From contig NZ_JBHZSG010000012.1 of NCBI RefSeq assembly GCF_043642205.1, positions 28,577 to 92,576 on the forward strand: a stretch of 64,000 nt of DNA. Reading direction: 5' to 3'. This DNA is from Thalassotalea_A litorea (GTDB lineage Bacteria; Pseudomonadota; Gammaproteobacteria; Enterobacterales; Alteromonadaceae). A model generated the notes under the pieces. It saw only the letters and a program-made list of their open reading frames with translations, was not told where the DNA came from and did not search any database. How positions within the stretch are numbered: the first letter of the stretch is position 1; each line of letters starts with the position of its first letter. Both the position numbers and the translations under genes were made by a program. Shown in pieces: positions 62,403-64,000 of this stretch.

Positions 62403-62759
62403 ATGCAACAACCACTAAAACTGCGAATCGTAACCTATATTCTTGCCTTAATATTTTTCGCGTCCGGCATGGCGAAGTTATTTGCATTGCCATTTGAAAT
62501 TGCAGCATTCGAGCGTTGGGGTTACTCAATGACTTTTATGTATTTGGTTGGCGTAATTGAGGTAGCCGGTGCCTTAGGGCTTCTGGTTTCAAGATTTTCA
62601 GCGATTGTTTCACTTGCTCTTGCGGCATTTATGATGGGGGCAATCGCCACTCATCTGATCCATCAAGAGTGGCCTATGCTGGCATTCGCTACAGCTGTCG
62701 CCCTTGGCGCTGCCTGGCGTGGCTGGGTATCGCTCAAAACAAAGCGGGGTAGATCTTAG
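62403..62759 (+). CDS. DoxX-family membrane protein
   Basis: A 118-residue four-span membrane protein with the DoxX pattern: FASGMAKLFALPFEIAAFERWGY near the N-terminus, then GVIEVAGALGLLVSRF and MMGAIATHL. It follows cysZ by 64 bases on the same strand; GAGGAG lies upstream of the start. Family members have been linked to redox and thiol stress, but no defined reaction can be given here. Confidence 0.85.
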   Translation: MQQPLKLRIVTYILALIFFASGMAKLFALPFEIAAFERWGYSMTFMYLVGVIEVAGALGLLVSRFSAIVSLALAAFMMGAIATHLIHQEWPMLAFATAVALGAAWRGWVSLKTKRGRS

Positions 62760-62774
62760 AGGCTATAAAGAAAC

Positions 62775-62818
62775 CCTGGGGTCACAGTTGTTGAATCATC
62801 AACAACTGTGACCCCAGG
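62775..62818. repeat. Perfect 20-bp inverted repeat with GGGGTCACAG core
   Basis: Arms CCTGGGGTCACAGTTGTTGA (62775-62794) and its exact complement (62799-62818) surround the four-base loop ATCA. There is no T-run. It lies between the convergent doxX-type and ATP-grasp genes and may act as a REP-like unit or block transcription from both sides. Confidence 0.9.
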
Positions 62819-62864
62819 ATAGTTAATTGCTGTACAAGTCGTTGGTTAATCTATTGGTCGGCGA

Positions 62865-63731
62865 TTAACCCATACGTTTTACAAAACAATCGACAAAGCG
62901 TTGCGGCGATGTTGGGTCCATATTGAAATATAAGGAAGGTTCGATAAGCTCAGCTTCCATCATCGCAAAACCATCCTGATGACGAACGAAATCAAGGCGC
63001 GCGTACATTGGCATGGTAGGTAAGCATTGTAACGCATGCTCGGCATGCGCCAGTAGAGCGGCTTCTGGCTCTGCAATCAGCGCTAACCGGCCACCGTGTT
63101 CTTCCTGTACCCGAAAATCATCCTGCTTCGGCGTTTTCAAAATGCTATGGCTGTACTGACCATTAAAATAGAAGCAGGAAAACTCACCCTCTGAGATCAC
63201 ATGTTCCATAAAAGGCTGTACCATAAAATCGCCCTTAGCAAAGGCCACCTGTAATTCGGCAATGGCAGCTTCAACATTGTCTTTGCGTAACCAGAAGGTA
63301 TTGTCCGCATTGGCGCTCACGCAAGGCTTAATAACGATTTGTTCGGTTTTAAAATGCTGAAAATATCCGCCTAGCTCGCTGGCATCAAATTGCGCTTTCC
63401 ATAACGTCGGTACAATCGTTACCGCTTGTTGTTCCAGCTCCTGTAAATATTTTTTATTAATATTCCAGCGCACCGTTTGCAGGTCATTCTCCAATATGGC
63501 CGTCGACGCTTCAATGGTTTCAAGCACTTCAACAAACTCTTGTTCATATTGCTGATAATCCCAGGGGCTGCGGATCAAAACAACATCATATGCATTCCAG
63601 TCAATAGACTTATCATGCCAGTCTACCGTATGGGTTTGCCATCCAGCATCGAGAAAAGGTTTATCGAGTAATTCGTCGTAAACTTCGAATTCTTCCAGGT
63701 TTGCCATCGACAATATCGCGCAGTGTTTCAA
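62865..63731 (-). CDS. ATP-grasp family ligase-like protein
   Basis: A 288-residue protein with an N-terminal Rossmann-like part (YDVVLIRSPWDYQQYEQEF) and an ATP-grasp domain (about 100-280). ATP-grasp patterns are EQIVIKPCVSANADNTF, DFMVQPFMEHVISEGEFSCFYF and MEAELIEPSLYF (metal ligands at the Glu residues). Similar proteins are annotated as glutathione-synthetase-like or DcsG-like enzymes that ligate small carboxylates. The substrate is open. Monocistronic, minus strand. Confidence 0.82.
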   Translation of the reverse strand: MKHCAILSMANLEEFEVYDELLDKPFLDAGWQTHTVDWHDKSIDWNAYDVVLIRSPWDYQQYEQEFVEVLETIEASTAILENDLQTVRWNINKKYLQELEQQAVTIVPTLWKAQFDASELGGYFQHFKTEQIVIKPCVSANADNTFWLRKDNVEAAIAELQVAFAKGDFMVQPFMEHVISEGEFSCFYFNGQYSHSILKTPKQDDFRVQEEHGGRLALIAEPEAALLAHAEHALQCLPTMPMYARLDFVRHQDGFAMMEAELIEPSLYFNMDPTSPQRFVDCFVKRMG

Positions 63732-63926
63732 AATCAGCCCCTCAGCTAAAGTCGGACGTTGCTATGTTGCTACGTTACATTCTAGGTTGGTTGTTACGTT
63801 GTTTTCACAAACTGCGCAGAGTTTACTCCCGTTGTTGATGACTTAGCAAGACGATTAGGACAATTGTTATTGTTCAGGCTGACGACAAAAGTTTTAGCCA
63901 TGATTTTATTCGTTAATTACCCACTT

Positions 63927-64000
63927 ATACCAATCACATTAAATTATTGCTCACTCAGTGAGAATTTAAAGGCTTTTAGACAAGGCTTTGATTGCAGAGA
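63927..64000 (-). mobile_element. MITE-like element, cut by the window end
   Basis: Starts at ATACCAATCACATTAA and continues ATTATTGCTCACTCAGTGAG and AAGGCTTTTAGACAAGGC, as in the inverted copy at 52089. The rest is beyond the window. Confidence 0.88.

Overview
The window reads as a chromosomal segment of a marine gammaproteobacterium of the Alteromonadales, most likely Colwelliaceae (Thalassotalea/Colwellia type). This is inferred from gene content and order: the seqA-pgm and ybfF-ybfE-fldA-fur blocks, dnaQ/rnhA with a tRNA-Asp behind dnaQ, yfhM-pbpC, sbcDC, ligA-zipA next to cysZ but with smc added, plus a rhombosortase. Base composition is even and most proteins are housekeeping. There is no prophage, integrase, complete insertion sequence, CRISPR array or obvious defence island. 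A run of 100 N (11267-11366) marks an assembly gap inside a tRNA-Asp array.

Layout. 1-6.5 kb: start of an HlyD-type secretion adaptor (cut by the window edge), murI, pgm and seqA on the minus strand, then ybfF, a DUF2788 protein, ybfE, fldA and fur on the plus strand. 6.6-12.4 kb: acetyltransferase, phytanoyl-CoA dioxygenase-like protein, glnS, a VOC protein, tRNA-Asp and dnaQ, all minus. 12.5-20.1 kb: rnhA, an ETHE1-like metallo-hydrolase, two small membrane-protein genes, a large DUF5916 outer-membrane protein, and pbpC. 20.3-37.8 kb: alpha-2-macroglobulin (yfhM), DUF3300 protein, acetyltransferase, sbcC-sbcD, two unrecognised genes and a moxR-vwa-rdd operon. 38-48.4 kb: cysK, ggt, a DTW-domain tRNA modification enzyme, rhombosortase, S9 peptidase and a YgiQ radical SAM protein. 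49.1-64 kb: a TPR/retropepsin protein, a LysR regulator, an SDR-type oxidoreductase, a VOC protein, ligA-zipA-smc, cysZ, DoxX and an ATP-grasp protein.

The genes serve cell-wall synthesis and surveillance (murI, pbpC, yfhM, ggt), replication, repair and segregation (seqA, dnaQ, rnhA, sbcCD, ligA, smc, zipA), iron and redox metabolism (fur, fldA, the persulfide-dioxygenase-like enzyme), and sulfur supply (cysK, cysZ).

The least explained material is non-coding. Two loci (8.1-8.6 kb and 39.1-39.8 kb) carry arrays built on a GGGTGTC core. Each has an inverted GACACCCAC copy on one side and direct copies on the other, and the two loci differ in unit length and tail. A separate family of 177-278 bp elements with 16-bp terminal inverted repeats (ATACCAATCACATTAA) occurs as three complete copies, one copy cut by the window end and two remnants; one copy supplies the last base of the rhombosortase stop codon. 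A perfect 20-bp-stem hairpin lies at 62.8 kb and a cluster of DnaA-box-like sites at 52.9-53.06 kb. I see no clearly new multigene system; the GGGTGTC repeats are the best candidate for something undescribed.
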